DNA from: PALSA-505 sp963762615 | Lineage (GTDB): Bacteria; Actinomycetota; Actinomycetes; Streptosporangiales; Streptosporangiaceae | Reading direction: 5' to 3' | Length of the DNA: 64,000 bases | Assembly (NCBI GenBank): GCA_963762615.1 | Contig: CAVXLG010000007.1 | Span: forward strand, 26,191 to 90,190 | Part shown: positions 63,282 through 64,000 of the stretch, in pieces | How the letters are laid out: each line of letters opens with the position of its first letter | How positions within the stretch are numbered: the stretch's first letter is position 1 | Made by a program: the position numbers and the translations under genes | Notes under the pieces: generated by a model | Databases searched by the model: none | What the model was told of the DNA's origin: nothing | The model's input: only the letters and a program-made list of their open reading frames with translations

Positions 63282-63934
63282 GACGATCAGCAGGTAGTGC
63301 GCGCCGCGCCAGTCCAGGTATCGGCGTGGGCATGCTGGGCGTGCATCGCGTCCGCGGTAATGACCGCATCAGTGATCTCGATCCGGTCCAGCAGCGAGGT
63401 GAACAGCGGAATTTCGTTGGTCGTGGCGCCCACCTCGACCTGCCCCAGCACCACCCCATGGGCATGGTCGAGCGCGGCGAGCAGGTGTCGGCTGTCGTGG
63501 CCGCCGTGCCCGGAGCCGCGTAAGGTCTTGCCATCCACCGCGATCACCCGCCGCGCTCCCGGCCCGGGTGCTGTCCGCTGGGCCGCCCATCGGCCAGCCA
63601 GCTCATCGAAGACGTCCGCGTCCAGCTGCTGCAAGGTCCGCCGGAACGTCGACTCCGAGGGCACCGGCCCACTCACCCCCAGCCTCGCCAGGGTCTCCTC
63701 ATCGGCGTCGGCGGCCCACTCAGCGATCGCGGTGAACGAGCGCGCCCCGGCCAGCACCGCGCACACCGCCAGCCCCAACGATCACCAGCCGGTAGCGGAT
63801 ACCCCGCCGGTACCGGGGATCGGTGACCTTGGCCAGCAGGGCCAGCAACCCCGGCGCGCCTTCCTCAGTATCTTGGCGAGGTCAGCAAGGTGGCCAAGGA
63901 CAGGGGCAGTCGGTGATGATGATGAGGCGGACAT
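63282..63934 (-). pseudogene. ISAs1-family transposase, N-terminal half
   Basis: ATG 63932-63934 starts MSASSSSPTAPVLGHLADLA, with frame breaks near 63860 and 63780. LGLAVCAVLAGARSFTAIAE, VPSESTFRRTLQQLDADVFD, the first catalytic Asp in VIAVDGKTLRGSG and the second Asp in ITADAMHAQ follow. It ends HYLLIV at the insertion point. The rest is at 59841-60343. Confidence 0.82.
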
Positions 63935-64000
63935 GGTCCCTCGGCGGTGATCCGGCAAATGTGAGCAATCGCCATGATCACCACAAGGGCCATGCCCGCG

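Larger units (their letters stand above)
60344..63284 (+). mobile_element. serine-recombinase element inserted in ISAs1 transposase
   Basis: The trinucleotide GAC (60344-60346 and 63282-63284) borders the insert. Removing the 2938 bp between restores LLIV-KRNQP in the transposase. Contents: two small ORFs, a large serine recombinase (frameshifted) and its C-terminal HTH domain. Confidence 0.75.

Overview
The window comes from a very high-GC actinomycete chromosome. Pointers are GTG starts, DHA2 and DHA3 family MFS pumps, an LytR-CpsA-Psr (LCP) cell-wall protein, a DUF5709 protein, an LMW-PTP/fructosamine-kinase pair, a DinB-type protein and an actinomycete-type integrase/excisionase module. 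I cannot place it more precisely than a soil-type, probably Streptosporangiales-like, actinobacterium. Many otherwise conserved genes carry single-base frameshifts, so either the assembly has uncorrected indels or the region is decaying. Such loci are annotated as pseudogenes spanning all their frames.

Layout. 1-831: end of a TIGR03118-type protein. 913-4835: an IS4-family transposase gene split by a complete group II intron; the exons rejoin in frame. 4867-15832: mostly core genes (atypical SDR, DUF5709, two MFS exporters, LCP protein, LuxR-type regulator, OmpR-type two-component pair, fructosamine kinase and LMW-PTP), with short tandem repeats at several gene ends. 16004-25419: a 9.4-kb integrated island bounded by tRNA-Lys(CUU) and a 47-bp copy of its 3' end. 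It holds integrase, excisionase, two tandemly duplicated six-repeat Kelch-like secreted proteins, two further secreted proteins (one lysyl-oxidase-like but lacking most copper-ligand histidines) and a shortened DUF4338/DruA-like gene. A second integrase remnant lies just outside the right repeat.

26-35 kb: an intact IS, a regulator-ATPase gene cut by it, small ORFs, then an envelope-sugar cluster (NodB deacetylase, DegT aminotransferase, epimerase, glycosyltransferase). 34.7-44 kb: an accessory zone of insertion sequences of two TIR families, a repeat beta-propeller-like protein, an ACT protein and gene remnants. 44.9-52 kb: a RodZ-like HTH/NodB deacetylase fusion and two GH5 glycosidases, one cut at its end by an IS. 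52-54 kb: an IS701 remnant and a decayed multi-recombinase (RIT-like) element bordered by palindromes.

54.0-55.9 kb: a small divergent redox module made of a Tat-exported cysteine-rich peptide, a MauE-like membrane protein and a TlpA/MauD-like thioredoxin. This is the best candidate for an undescribed system. 56-59.6 kb: a conserved hypothetical, an SDR, a DinB protein and a YjbR-like protein. 59.8-63.9 kb: an ISAs1 transposase gene split by a 2.9-kb serine-recombinase element at a 3-bp GAC direct repeat; the two halves rejoin in frame.
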